64,000 nt of DNA from Ensifer sp. LCM 4579 (GTDB taxonomy: Bacteria > Pseudomonadota > Alphaproteobacteria > Rhizobiales > Rhizobiaceae), in the NCBI RefSeq assembly GCF_001854885.1, contig NZ_MDDV01000002.1:201276-265275 (forward strand), read 5' to 3'. Of the stretch, positions 18,178 through 26,785 are shown in pieces. The position numbers and the translations under genes were made by a program. Under the pieces are notes generated by a model, which was not told the origin of the DNA, did no database searches, and was given only the letters and a program-made list of their open reading frames with translations. Every line of letters begins with the position of its first letter. Position 1 is the stretch's first letter.

Positions 18178-19146
18178 TCAACAGCACGGATCGATGAGGA
18201 TCTTGCCATCCCGGCGCGGGTCGGCTTGGTGCGCCAGGGCATCGGCGAGCCGGCTCAGGGGATAGGTCGCCGCGATTGGGCTTGAAAAGGCCCCATCGCG
18301 CAGCCCGGCAAAGCTGCGGGCGAAGGCTGCTTCGAGAGCGCCGCGACCGGCGGAATGCACGAAGTTTCTCAGCCACAGGAACGCAAAGCGGACATCGGGC
18401 CGGGCGGCGATTGCCGATTGCGGCACCGGAACGTTGCTCAGCGCTCCATACTGGATCAAGATGCCGCCGGGACTGATTGAACGGCGGATCAGCTCGCCGG
18501 CAAGCGCGCCTCCGACCGCGTCGAGCACGGCGTCGAAAACTCTTGCTGGGGGAGGGCAGCCGTCCGCGGTGACGATGACCCTCTGGTCCCCGACGAAGCG
18601 CCCGCGGCTCTTGTCGCTGCGAAGGATCGCCGTCGGCACCGCGCCCTCGCGTTCGATGAGCTTCATCAGCATGCCGCCGATTGCCGAGCCGGCCGCGGTG
18701 ACGGCGACCGAGCGGCCCTCCAAAGAGCCGAAATGTCCGCGCAGGTCTTCGACCAGTCGTAGCGCCGTCAGCGGGTTGACATAACTCACGACGGCCTGGC
18801 TGTCGCCGACATCGTCCGGCACGCGAAAGCACCATTCGGCCGGGCGCACGAGGAACTGCTGCCACAGCCCGCTTGAGCCGATTGGGATCACGCGATCGCC
18901 AAGCTTGAGGTCGCGGACGCCCGGGCCGATGCGGCTCACCACACCGACACCCTCGAAACCGGGCACGAAGGGCAGTTCGGTGCGGGCGCGGTAGGCGCCG
19001 GTGACGGGAATGAGGTCCGAAGGATTGATCGCCGCGAGCGCGATTTCGACCTCCACTTCCCCGGCTGCCGGCTCGATGCGCGGCGCGTCGACAAGCTCTA
19101 TCACTTGTTCCGGATCGCCAAACTGTCTAACCAGGGTGGAGCGCAT
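18178..19146 (-). CDS. MDR-family NAD(P)-dependent oxidoreductase (quinone/enoyl reductase type)
   Basis: A 322-residue medium-chain dehydrogenase. The N-terminal catalytic domain reads AAINPSDLIPVTGAYRAR and PFVPGFEGVGVVSRIG. The nucleotide-binding fold starts with SVAVTAAGSAIGGMLMKL at about residue 146, a variant of the usual glycine-rich loop. Zinc ligands of alcohol dehydrogenases are absent, as expected for the quinone oxidoreductase / trans-2-enoyl reductase branch. No substrate can be proposed. It diverges from the thioesterase gene, only 14 bases away from its ATG, so the two promoters overlap or face each other. Confidence 0.82.
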   Translation of the reverse strand: MRSTLVRQFGDPEQVIELVDAPRIEPAAGEVEVEIALAAINPSDLIPVTGAYRARTELPFVPGFEGVGVVSRIGPGVRDLKLGDRVIPIGSSGLWQQFLVRPAEWCFRVPDDVGDSQAVVSYVNPLTALRLVEDLRGHFGSLEGRSVAVTAAGSAIGGMLMKLIEREGAVPTAILRSDKSRGRFVGDQRVIVTADGCPPPARVFDAVLDAVGGALAGELIRRSISPGGILIQYGALSNVPVPQSAIAARPDVRFAFLWLRNFVHSAGRGALEAAFARSFAGLRDGAFSSPIAATYPLSRLADALAHQADPRRDGKILIDPCC

Positions 19147-19160
19147 GGGAAGGGTCTCGC

Positions 19161-19562
19161 ATGGACGGCATCGAGCGGGAGAATGTCACGGAAATCCGCA
19201 TTCCGTTCCGCGATATAGACATGCATGGGCACATGCACAATGCGGCCTATTACGCGCATGGGGAAGCCGCGCTGGCCAATCTCTGGCGGCACCGCCCGGC
19301 CGTCGAGCACGAGCCCGCCTATCTCGTCCGCCGCTCGGCTTGCATCTTCCATCGCGGCTTGCGTTTCGACGACCCCGCCCGCTTCACCGTGACCGTCGCC
19401 AAGATCGGAGGCAGTTCGGTGAGCTTTGCCGTTCGTGTCGAGACCGGTGATGCGCTTTCCGCCGAGATCGAGATCGTCTGGGTCGCCGTCGATCGTGGTC
19501 GCCATCAGCCGGTGCAATTGCCGGCGGCAACCCGTGACTGGCTTTCCGGCTATCTCTCCTGA
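19161..19562 (+). CDS. acyl-CoA thioesterase (4-hydroxybenzoyl-CoA thioesterase/YbgC type)
   Basis: A 133-residue single hot-dog domain. The active-site text RDIDMHGHMHNAAYYAHGE (about 15-33) matches the D-x-D/GHVNN-type signature of YbgC-like enzymes, with the catalytic Asp in place. The middle, RRSACIFHRGLRFDD, and a beta-rich tail complete the fold. It should hydrolyse an acyl-CoA. It is convergent with the thiolase and overlaps the end of that gene by 13 bases, so both ends are coding on opposite strands. Substrate unknown; short acyl or aromatic acyl-CoA are typical. Confidence 0.82.
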   Translation: MDGIERENVTEIRIPFRDIDMHGHMHNAAYYAHGEAALANLWRHRPAVEHEPAYLVRRSACIFHRGLRFDDPARFTVTVAKIGGSSVSFAVRVETGDALSAEIEIVWVAVDRGRHQPVQLPAATRDWLSGYLS

Positions 19563-20743
19563 TCGAGATGACTGCTGCGGAATTGCCCGACAATGCCCAT
19601 GCCGCCGCCGATGCCCATCATTGCCAGGCCCTGGCTCTTCGATCTCGCCTTGAGCATCTGCGAAAACAGTCGCACGACGAGGATGGCCCCGGAAGCGCCA
19701 TAGGGGTGGCCGAGCGCGATCGCGCCGCCATCGAGATTGACGCGCTCTGGCGGGATTTCAAGCCGCTCGAGACTGCCGAGAACCTGCGAGGCAAAAGCCT
19801 CGTTGAATTCGATGAAGTCGATATCGGCAATGTCGAATCCCGGGTTGCGGGAGCGAAGCCTCGCCATCGCCGGAACGGGACCTAACCCGAGAAGGTTCGG
19901 GTCGACCCCCGCCGTCGCCGCGTCGATGAATTCGAGCGCGAAGGAAACGCCGAGACGGCGGGCTTCGGCGACGCTCGTCACCAGCACCAGGGCAGCGCCG
20001 TCATTGATCGGGCAGGCGTTGCCGGCGGTGATGGTGCCACCGCTGACGAAAACCGGCTTCAGCCGGGCGAGCGTTTCGGCAGACGCATTTGCGCGCGGAC
20101 ATTCGTCCTTGGCAACTAGCCCGGACGCCGTCATGACCGGCACGATCTCGCGCATGAAGCGACCGGCGGCCTCCGCCGACACGGCGCGCCGATGGCTTTC
20201 AAGAGCAAACAGGTCCTGGCGCTCCCGCGAGATGCCGCAGGCGGTCGCGACGTTTTCGGCGGCGACGCCCATGTCCGGATCGCCGATGAAATCGGGCGCC
20301 ATGCGTGCGCGCTTCACCGGCTGCATCTCCTCGCCTCGCGCCAGCGGCGGCCGCAGCCGAATATGAGCGCGGCTCGCGCTCTCCGCGCCGCCGGCGATAT
20401 AGAAACGTCCGGCGCCGGCCTGGATTTGGCGGGCGGCAAGCACGATCGCTTCAAGGCCCGAGCCGCATTGGCGATCGACCGTGACGCCGGGAATGGAGAC
20501 CGGCAGATGGGCCTCAAGCGCGGCCAGTCGGGCGAGATTGCCGGCGCTGTTGGCGGCATTGCCGAGGAGCACGTCGTCGATCTCGCCCCGGCCTATGCCT
20601 GTATCGGCGATGACCCTGTCGATCAGCGTGGCGGCAAGGCTCGCGGGCTCCACCGCGGCCAAGCTGCCATTGACGCGGCCGATCGGCGTGCGCAGCGCAG
20701 CGATGATGACCGGTGTGCGGAACGGATCAGACGAGGCGTTCAA
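19550..20743 (-). CDS. thiolase family protein (acetyl-CoA acyltransferase-like), second active-site Cys replaced
   Basis: A 397-residue thiolase. The acyl-accepting Cys is present (Cys93 in VDRQCGSGLEAI), as are NEAFASQVLG and the catalytic His346 in GGAIALGHPYGASGA. The usual C-terminal motif CxGGGxG reads GIGGGMG here: residue 377 is Gly instead of the Cys that acts as acid/base. The codon is GGC, one base from TGC. The enzyme may therefore be weak or altered in Claisen chemistry. Its start overlaps the end of the CoA ligase by 17 bases, so it is the last gene of the bioMNY run. Confidence 0.87.
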   Translation of the reverse strand: MNASSDPFRTPVIIAALRTPIGRVNGSLAAVEPASLAATLIDRVIADTGIGRGEIDDVLLGNAANSAGNLARLAALEAHLPVSIPGVTVDRQCGSGLEAIVLAARQIQAGAGRFYIAGGAESASRAHIRLRPPLARGEEMQPVKRARMAPDFIGDPDMGVAAENVATACGISRERQDLFALESHRRAVSAEAAGRFMREIVPVMTASGLVAKDECPRANASAETLARLKPVFVSGGTITAGNACPINDGAALVLVTSVAEARRLGVSFALEFIDAATAGVDPNLLGLGPVPAMARLRSRNPGFDIADIDFIEFNEAFASQVLGSLERLEIPPERVNLDGGAIALGHPYGASGAILVVRLFSQMLKARSKSQGLAMMGIGGGMGIVGQFRSSHLDQER

Positions 20744-22214
20744 GGGCAGGGTTCTCCTCCGCGATCCATCGCCGGAGTTCCTTGACCGCGATCTTGCCGG
20801 AGACAGTCATCGGCATCTGCGGGCAGAGCCAGATCTTCCGCGGATGCTTGTAGCGCGGCAGCGCGTCAGCAAGATGACGAGCGAACGTGGCCGGATCGAA
20901 GGTGCCGTTCGGCTGGATGATCGCCGCCAGTTCGCTGCCGAGATCGGGGTGATCGAGGCCGAAGACATGAACCGCCTCGATGCCGGCCACCGTCATGATC
21001 GCCGTTTCCACTTCGGAAGGGTAGATGTTGTTGCCGCCGGAAAGCACCATGCCGCCGGCGCGACCGATCAAATGCAGCGTATCGTCCGCATCGAGGAAGC
21101 CGAGATCGCCGACCGTGGCGAGGGCGCCTTGCCTTCGAAAGCCGTCGCCGTCGCCGATATATCCGTCCGAGATCAGTTCGCTTTCGACGAAGATCGTTCC
21201 GGTTTCGCCCTGAGGCAGGGCCTTGCCATGATCATCAAGGATGGCCAGTCGAACTCCGGGAAATGCTCTGCCGACGGCCGTCAGACCGTGCCTGTCCGCG
21301 GCACCGGAGACGGTAATGAAGCCAAGTTCCGATGCGCCGTAATATTCCGTGACCGCTGCGGAGGGGAAAGTGCGGTTCGCTGCCTGCCGGTCGGCGGGCG
21401 TCAGCTTGGCGCCGGCGCCGGCGATCGTCTCGACCGAATTCCAGGCGAGCCCGCGCGCCTCGGCGCAGAGCCGCCGCAGCATGGTCGGCACGAGCACGAG
21501 CCGCCTGACGTTTCTCTCGGCGATCTCGCTCAGTGCCCGGTGTGGTTCGAAATGCCTTGCGCCAATGAACTCGGCGCCGGCCCAAAGGCACTCCGCAAGG
21601 GCGTAAAGCGTCAGCCCATGTGCCAGCGGTCCGGGCGCATAGGTCGTCGTCTCCGGCCCGATGCCGAAGAAGCTCTGGCCGGCTTCGAGGCTGATGCGCC
21701 ACGACCGGCGATCGCGGACGATCGCCTTCGGTTGGCCCGTCGTGCCCGAGGTGAACACGACGAGGAACGGTTCCGCGCCGTCGCCGATCTGGAGCGGTGA
21801 GGAGCCGGCGAACGTACCCAATGCGTGGCTTTGCCCGGCGGACGGCACTTCGAGGCGCAGCAAATCGCCGTCGAGGAGGATGACGATTTCGGGACGCAGT
21901 TGCGCCTTCATCCGCCGGCGCGTGGCTTCCGGCAGGTGCGGATCGATTAGCGCGGCGCAATTTCCACCGGCCGTTGCGGCGAGGAAGGCCGCGGCAAAAA
22001 GCGGATGGTTGCCGATCTCGAGCGCGATGAGGCGCGTGCGGCCGGAAAGGACGCTTCGCTGGGACGCCTGTGCGGCAGATCGCTCGATGGCATACTGAAG
22101 ACGGCCGGCGTCCGCGGCCAACTCTTCGAAGCAGAAGACGCGGCCTTCCATGCGAAATGCCGGGGCATGCGGGCGCTCAACCGCATGGAGCGCGATCACG
22201 CCGGAAAGCGGCAT
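20727..22214 (-). CDS. AMP-binding acyl-CoA synthetase/ligase
   Basis: A 495-residue member of the adenylate-forming family, from ATG 22214. Motifs: phosphate loop VFTSGTTGQPKAIVRDRRSW, EYYGASELGFITVS, and GGMVLSGGNNIYPSEVE with the hinge, then a C-terminal PRYKHPRKIWLCPQMPMTVSGKIAV where the catalytic Lys follows SG. It activates a carboxylic acid to its CoA ester through an acyl-adenylate. It begins 5 bases after the bioY stop and overlaps the thiolase start, so all are probably one transcript. The neighbourhood suggests an acid related to biotin precursors, such as pimelate or glutarate, but this is inference. An upstream extension of the frame lies inside bioY and was rejected. Confidence 0.85.
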   Translation of the reverse strand: MPLSGVIALHAVERPHAPAFRMEGRVFCFEELAADAGRLQYAIERSAAQASQRSVLSGRTRLIALEIGNHPLFAAAFLAATAGGNCAALIDPHLPEATRRRMKAQLRPEIVILLDGDLLRLEVPSAGQSHALGTFAGSSPLQIGDGAEPFLVVFTSGTTGQPKAIVRDRRSWRISLEAGQSFFGIGPETTTYAPGPLAHGLTLYALAECLWAGAEFIGARHFEPHRALSEIAERNVRRLVLVPTMLRRLCAEARGLAWNSVETIAGAGAKLTPADRQAANRTFPSAAVTEYYGASELGFITVSGAADRHGLTAVGRAFPGVRLAILDDHGKALPQGETGTIFVESELISDGYIGDGDGFRRQGALATVGDLGFLDADDTLHLIGRAGGMVLSGGNNIYPSEVETAIMTVAGIEAVHVFGLDHPDLGSELAAIIQPNGTFDPATFARHLADALPRYKHPRKIWLCPQMPMTVSGKIAVKELRRWIAEENPALERLV

Positions 22215-22218
22215 CGCG

Positions 22219-22782
22219 TCAGGCGCGCGCCGGCAGCAACGGATAACCGGCGTAGACGGCACGCGCCGCCAGCGTGGCAATCCCGGCCTTCACGAGGTCG
22301 CCCGGAATGAAGGCAAGCGAACCGCCTGCGGCAGCGACGAGCGGCGTGCCCGTGACGAAGGAAAGCCACGGAACGCCGATCGCATAGAGCACGAGAATGC
22401 CGCCGACCACCGAAGCGAGGAAGAAGCCGATGAGCTGACGTCCTTCCGAAATACCCGGCCGGATGACGCGCTCGGCGATCAGGCCGGTGATGTAGGCCGC
22501 GACAGCCCAGCCGATGATGAAGCCGCCGGAGGGGCCGGCCAAGATGGCAAGGCCGCCGCGCCCGCCAGACAGGACCGGCAAGCCGATCGCGACCAGGAGA
22601 ACGAAGAGCAGGAAGGAAAGCGCCGCGCGCCTGGCGCCGATGATGCAGCCGGCAAGCATGACGCCCATCGACTGGGCCGTGATCGGAACCGGGATGAAGC
22701 CGAGCGTGATCGGTGGAATGAGGCCGAGCACGACGACGATCGCGGCGAAGAGCGCGATGAGGACGAGGTCTCTGGTGTTCAT
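22219..22782 (-). CDS. bioY: biotin ECF transporter substrate-binding component BioY
   Basis: A 187-residue integral membrane protein with about six segments. The text LGFIPVPITAQSMGVMLAG and LAILAGPSGGFIIGWAVAAY is the BioY signature that forms the biotin pocket. It works with the energising module BioM (ATPase) and BioN (coupling subunit), whose genes lie just upstream. BioY starts 32 bases after the bioN stop. The gene is followed 5 bases later by the CoA ligase. Rhizobia often depend on biotin uptake, and bioMNY is known from S. meliloti and R. etli. Confidence 0.93.
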   Translation of the reverse strand: MNTRDLVLIALFAAIVVVLGLIPPITLGFIPVPITAQSMGVMLAGCIIGARRAALSFLLFVLLVAIGLPVLSGGRGGLAILAGPSGGFIIGWAVAAYITGLIAERVIRPGISEGRQLIGFFLASVVGGILVLYAIGVPWLSFVTGTPLVAAAGGSLAFIPGDLVKAGIATLAARAVYAGYPLLPARA

Positions 22783-22813
22783 GTGGTCCTACCCTCTATT
22801 AGCAATATCGAAT

Positions 22814-23419
22814 TCATTGACGGCGAAAACCGCGGGCGTCAATGGCGGCCGCAATCGTATCCGCATCTTTCAACGTCAGGATGATCAGCGGACCGATGAT
22901 CGTCAGCGGCCGGATCGGCACGCCGCGTGCGCGATGCGCCTCCCTGATCGCCTGGTAGCGGGCGAAGATATCGGGAACGAAGCGCAGCACGAGCCCGAGT
23001 GCGAGGCTGACATCGGCCGCTCGAACCAGGCCCAGGCGCTCGAGCGGCCTCAGGAGAACCGTCACCTCGTCCATGAACGCGCCGATCGTCGTCGTCGCCG
23101 TGACGGCCGCGGCAAAGAGGACGAGCGCCATGAGCCTGAGGACGAGGGCAAGCACGTCGGGGACGGGAATGAGGAAGAGATTGACGACGGCGAGTACCAG
23201 GATGGTGAAGAAGACGACGCCGACGCGCGCGAATGCCTGGCGAAGCGTCAGGCCGAGCGAGAAATAGAGCCCGCCGCAGAGGAGAAAGGCAGGCAGCAGC
23301 AACAACGGCGAGTTGGTCGCGAAGAGCGCGATGCTGAGGGCAAGGAGGGCAATCAGCTTCGCCCGCACCGGCGCGCGGTGAAACCAGGTTTGCCCCTCGA
23401 CATAGAGGCTCGTCAGCAT
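22814..23419 (-). CDS. bioN: biotin ECF transporter transmembrane coupling subunit BioN (EcfT)
   Basis: A 201-residue protein with about five membrane segments. The two cytoplasmic coupling-helix motifs that contact the ATPase are both visible near the end: AIREAHRARG and AIDARGF, each with the Ala-Arg-Gly triplet of EcfT proteins. It transmits ATP hydrolysis by BioM to BioY. Its ATG overlaps the bioM end by 7 bases. The hydrophobic text LLALSIALFATNSPLLLLPA marks the first segments. Confidence 0.92.
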   Translation of the reverse strand: MLTSLYVEGQTWFHRAPVRAKLIALLALSIALFATNSPLLLLPAFLLCGGLYFSLGLTLRQAFARVGVVFFTILVLAVVNLFLIPVPDVLALVLRLMALVLFAAAVTATTTIGAFMDEVTVLLRPLERLGLVRAADVSLALGLVLRFVPDIFARYQAIREAHRARGVPIRPLTIIGPLIILTLKDADTIAAAIDARGFRRQ

Positions 23420-24093
23420 CCGGCGACCTCGTGGTAGTACCGGATGGTCTCGCCCGGGCTCCCATCGGCGATCAGCCGGCCCTCGTGAAAGAGCAAAAGC
23501 CGCTCGACGCGTTCGACGAGCCCGAGATCGTGGGTGATGACGATCGTGTCCTCGTCGAGCGCCTCGATCGTATCGGCGACCATGCGGCGATTGCGCAGGT
23601 CGAGCTGATTGGTCGGCTCGTCGAGGATCAGGATTTTCGGCCCGGTGACGACGACGCTCGCCATGGCGACGAGTTGCGTCTCGCCCCCCGACAGCTCGTG
23701 CACACGCCGCCTGGCGAGATGGCTGACGCCGAAGCGCGCCAGCACCGCCTCCGTTCGCAGCGAGATCTCCTTGGCCGGCAGGCCGCGATTCTTGAGGCCG
23801 AAGGCGATGTCGTCGGAGACGATCGGCATGATCAGTTGGTGCTGCGGGTTCTGAAAGATGAAGCCAGCCTCGGCCAGCACGGCCCGGTCGTCCTTGACCG
23901 TATCGAGGCCATTGACCTCGACCCGCCCTGTCGTCGGCTTGACGAGACCGTTGATCAGGCGCGCGAATGTGGTCTTGCCGGAGCCGTTGAGACCAATGAT
24001 GCCGATGCGCCGTTCACCGAGGGCAAGGGTCAGCGGGTGAAGCGCCTCCCTATCGCCGAAGCGGACAGAACAATCGGTAAGGCGGATATCCAA
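23413..24093 (-). CDS. bioM: biotin ECF transporter ATPase BioM
   Basis: A 226-residue ABC ATPase. Walker A is GLNGSGKTTFARLING (about 34-49), the Q-loop lies in IFQNPQHQLIMP, the signature is LSGGETQLVAMAS, and Walker B is ILILDEPTNQLD, followed by the switch His in VITHDLG. The short, single-ATPase form with BioN and BioY next to it is the classical rhizobial biotin system. It is the first gene of a five-gene run (bioM, bioN, bioY, CoA ligase, thiolase), so the promoter should lie in 24094-24130; no clear BioR box was found there. Confidence 0.92.
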   Translation of the reverse strand: MDIRLTDCSVRFGDREALHPLTLALGERRIGIIGLNGSGKTTFARLINGLVKPTTGRVEVNGLDTVKDDRAVLAEAGFIFQNPQHQLIMPIVSDDIAFGLKNRGLPAKEISLRTEAVLARFGVSHLARRRVHELSGGETQLVAMASVVVTGPKILILDEPTNQLDLRNRRMVADTIEALDEDTIVITHDLGLVERVERLLLFHEGRLIADGSPGETIRYYHEVAGC

Positions 24094-24127
24094 TTTTTTC
24101 TTTCCAGGAGATAATACATTGCTGCAT

Positions 24128-24388
24128 TTAATTCAAATGTCGATGGCGCCATAGCAGACGCCAACTGCATCCGTCATTCATCGCAATAGTCTCCCAGCCG
24201 TGTAGCCTGGGCTTTGCTCGCTCTGCGTCATGGAAAAGATGCTCACAGAGGTCAAGCGTTATCTGGATGCCCGAATGGCCCAGTTCATAGCTGATCTCCT
24301 TCGGGTCACATTTTCTCTGCAATGAGCATGTTTCGCGGAAGCGGCGCAAACCGCGGCTTTTTCTTTTGCCTTTTTCAATGGCTGGCAT
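24128..24388 (-). pseudogene. tyrosine recombinase (phage integrase) C-terminal remnant
   Basis: The frame reads CDPKEISYELGHSGIQITLD followed by LCEHLFHDAE, which aligns by eye with the C-terminal box of phage-type integrases (LGHSSIQ-TLD-YGHLF). The catalytic Tyr before the HLF text is Cys here, and the earlier LRHF-type box reads LRRF. The N-terminal and core regions are missing. It is thus a dead fragment, and it lies at the left end of an A/T-richer patch, next to the bioM promoter. No att repeat was identified. Confidence 0.7.
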
Positions 24389-24427
24389 ATCGTAATATTC
24401 TCAACCCAGAGGTGGGGAGGGGGAGCC

Positions 24428-25024
24428 ATGAAGCGAGCATCGGTGTTTCTATTCGGCAGTCTAATTTGCGCCTCGCCAGCGAATGCACAGGACTCCGTTC
24501 CGTGGTCGAATGTCGATGGCTGGAGCGTCCTCATCGATCCATCCATGGGAAATGCCTGCTATGTCACGACGGTCTATGAACTAGGGACCATCCTACGGCT
24601 GGGTTTCGACTTCTCTCGAGAGCCAAAGAGCATTTATCTAGCCTTAGGAGACAACCGTTGGAAGTCGCTGGAGCCGGGGAAAGACTACCCAATTCAAATC
24701 CAATTTGATCGTAACCCCGTGTGGGACGCAACCGCTAGGGCTGTCGATTTCAGCGGTACCAATTTTCTGGCCGTGAGCACGACGGATTTCAACTTCGCCA
24801 ACGAATTCAGCCGAAAGCTTGCAATGCGAGTGACATTCAACGGCCGTCAGGTGGCTGGCTTGAGATTGAAAGGGTCGGCTCGTGCAGTTGCCGAAATGCT
24901 TAAATGTCAGCAGACAGTCAATGACACCTTCTCGGCACAGAAGCCGCCTCGGGCGCCAAGGGGGGATGATCCTTTTCAGGCGGCTCCCGATGCCAGAAAC
25001 GCGAATGATCCATTTGAGCTATAA
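24428..25024 (+). CDS. hypothetical secreted protein
   Basis: A 198-residue protein with a signal peptide (MKRASVFLFGSLICASPANA, cut before QDS). The ATG at 24428 follows a strong GGAGGGGG stretch. The mature part contains GNACYVTTVYELGTILRLGF, YLALGDNRWKSLEPGKDYP and IQIQFDRNPVWDATARAV, with two widely spaced Cys that might form a disulfide; the tail is Pro/Asp-rich (RGDDPFQAAPDARNANDPFE). I recognise this only as a kind of periplasmic hypothetical seen in rhizobia, with no known role. It sits inside the probable decayed island and appears intact. Base composition is visibly more A/T-rich than the flanking core genes. Confidence 0.65.
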   Translation: MKRASVFLFGSLICASPANAQDSVPWSNVDGWSVLIDPSMGNACYVTTVYELGTILRLGFDFSREPKSIYLALGDNRWKSLEPGKDYPIQIQFDRNPVWDATARAVDFSGTNFLAVSTTDFNFANEFSRKLAMRVTFNGRQVAGLRLKGSARAVAEMLKCQQTVNDTFSAQKPPRAPRGDDPFQAAPDARNANDPFEL

Positions 25025-25096
25025 ATCTCAACGGAGGTGTTTGTTTGGCTCGCTAGCGGAAATACTTAAAGGCGCGCCTTCTATTCGGAAGATCAT

Positions 25097-25679
25097 TCAA
25101 GCTATGGGTCGCGGTTCCTGTTTAGGCGCTGCTGGTTGCGCGTTTTTCGTTGGGTCGTCACAAGAAATACCTGTGGCTTCCTCATAGATGCGCCGTGCAA
25201 GTCCAACGGCTGCACTGGGCATTTGCACCTCCCGCCGTTTCATGCCGCCAAACAGCTTGGTATGTCGCTCGTTGATGTGGTCGCCCAGGGAGGGCGTCAT
25301 GCCACGCTTTTCGAAGTGTTCCACAGCCGGCAGTTTCAGATCGCCATCCGGTCCACCAGAGCAAGCTTTATGTGGACCAACGCGGCGCTCATAGTTGTTC
25401 ATTACATCGACGCGTCTCTGAATGCGCGGTGCCACTTCTTCGACTGCTGCGATGTTAGCAACCTGCCAAATCCGCCAGATTACGCTGCATCACAAAATTC
25501 CCGATGTCCTCTTGGCCCATGAGGCTGGGATATTGGCTTGTAGAAATCTGAAAACCAGCCACCGCGGCTGGCCTGTTGGCGCTATGCGCCTTGCTGCACG
25601 GTGGATTGGAGCACTGGCATAAGGACATCCGACCAAGTTCAATTAATTGCTCTTCGAAGTCTTTTTGTTCTGTCGGCAT
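25097..25679 (-). pseudogene. frameshifted hypothetical gene
   Basis: Two minus-strand frames fit together as one protein. The first (25679 to 25455) starts MPTEQKDFEEQLIELGR and ends QRNLADLAGC then a stop. Shifting by one base at about 25455-25462 lets it continue as NIAAVEEVAPRIQRRVDVMN and on through NNYERRVGPHKACSGGPDG to the stop at 25097. Codon usage looks coding in both halves. The joined product would be about 190 residues, without recognised domains; it has an ordered GGMKRREVQMPSAAVGLARR stretch near the end. The break could be a true frameshift or a sequencing error. It lies in the island patch. Confidence 0.5.
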
Positions 25680-25932
25680 ATAAAAAAACTCCGGAAAGTA
25701 AAATTGATGTTATACCAGGAAGTCTGAGGGCAAGCCATCGTTCTTAAATTATTAACGGAGATTTGCGCAAAAAGTATTTGCGCCTCTCAAAGATAAACTC
25801 AGAGTTTGAGTTGGGGATTTCACAGAGCGTGCTTCAGATGATTCCCCGATTTGCGGAAAAATGACCGCTAGCAAAGGTTGCGACAAATCGATCTAATCCC
25901 CCAACAGACTCAAGCTTCGGAAGGGGTAGGGC

Positions 25933-26620
25933 GTGGCGGTTCAGAGGCGTGTCATATTGGCGGTTGGGATTGCCCTCGTCGCCACTGCATTGATGATTAG
26001 TTCTTGGGACGCCACCGCAGCCGGCTTCTTCCTTATAGTCGGCGCGCCAGTTACTCTGCCAGCGTTCGTAACGTTGAGAGATCTAAAGTCGGTAAGTGTC
26101 TCCCCCGCATCCTTTACTGCCGAATTTCGCGAGCAGGTTGATCGCGCTGAGGAAATACTTGATCAGCTTAAACGGGTGGAAGAACGGATTAGCTATGTCC
26201 TGACGGAACAGATGCTGAATGATGGGGGGCACACTTACGTAGGAGGTTATGGTGAAGAGGCGGAATTCAAAATCGTAGGCGCACTCGCAGAAGTGGACGC
26301 TGGCGAGGCGGCTGGCAGGCTGCACCGCAACATCAGTAAGCTAAAGACCCAACTTGGGATCAAACTCATCTATGGGGTCATCGGGGCGCATTCGAAAATA
26401 GAGCGCGCCCCAAGCACCATCCGGTATCTGATTTCGACAGAATCGCGAACTACCGCCTGTCGAGAAGGTGATCGCACTGGCGAACGCAGATGGAATAGAC
26501 ATCAGTCCCGCCACATCCGTCCTCTCGGCCTATGAGGCCTTCGTGACAAAAGGCGAGTTTCCATCAGAAGACATCATCAAGAAGCTCCATGAACTGAGCG
26601 TGCGTCGAGAGCCCCGCTAA
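25933..26620 (+). pseudogene. frameshifted membrane-anchored hypothetical gene
   Basis: A GTG-started frame at 25933 encodes two hydrophobic segments (VILAVGIALVATALMIS and GFFLIVGAPVTLPAFVTL), then a helical domain (EFREQVDRAEEILDQLKRVE, GRLHRNISKLKTQLGIKLIY). Near 26425-26455 the good coding frame changes: the nominal frame ends in an Arg-rich tail at 26535, whereas another frame reads EKVIALANADGIDISPATSV, LSAYEAFVTKGEFPSEDIIK and KLHELSVRREPR up to the stop at 26618-26620. This indicates a one-base indel in a gene of about 228 codons. Function unknown. An intact N-terminal product could still be made. Confidence 0.55.
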
Positions 26621-26785
26621 TTCGGCTGCGTTCACCAGATGACAACCAGCGCGGACCATTGAAAACATCGCGCATTTCGTGCTCGCTCTATAGGCAAGTC
26701 GATCGCCAAGGGCAATGCGGTACGGCTCATCGCACGCGGCTACGAGGGCGTTTGAAATCTGGGAATATAAGCCTATCCTCGACGT

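Noticed and set aside
24094-24130. Possible BioR box before bioM
   Set aside because: Only a half match (TTATCT on the minus strand) to the palindromic site I know as TTATMKATAA; not enough to call.
26660-26753. Short plus-strand frame ending RLIARGYEGV before the YcaQ-like gene
   Set aside because: It has no start with a ribosome site and no recognisable family; it may be a relic of the island, but evidence is too thin.
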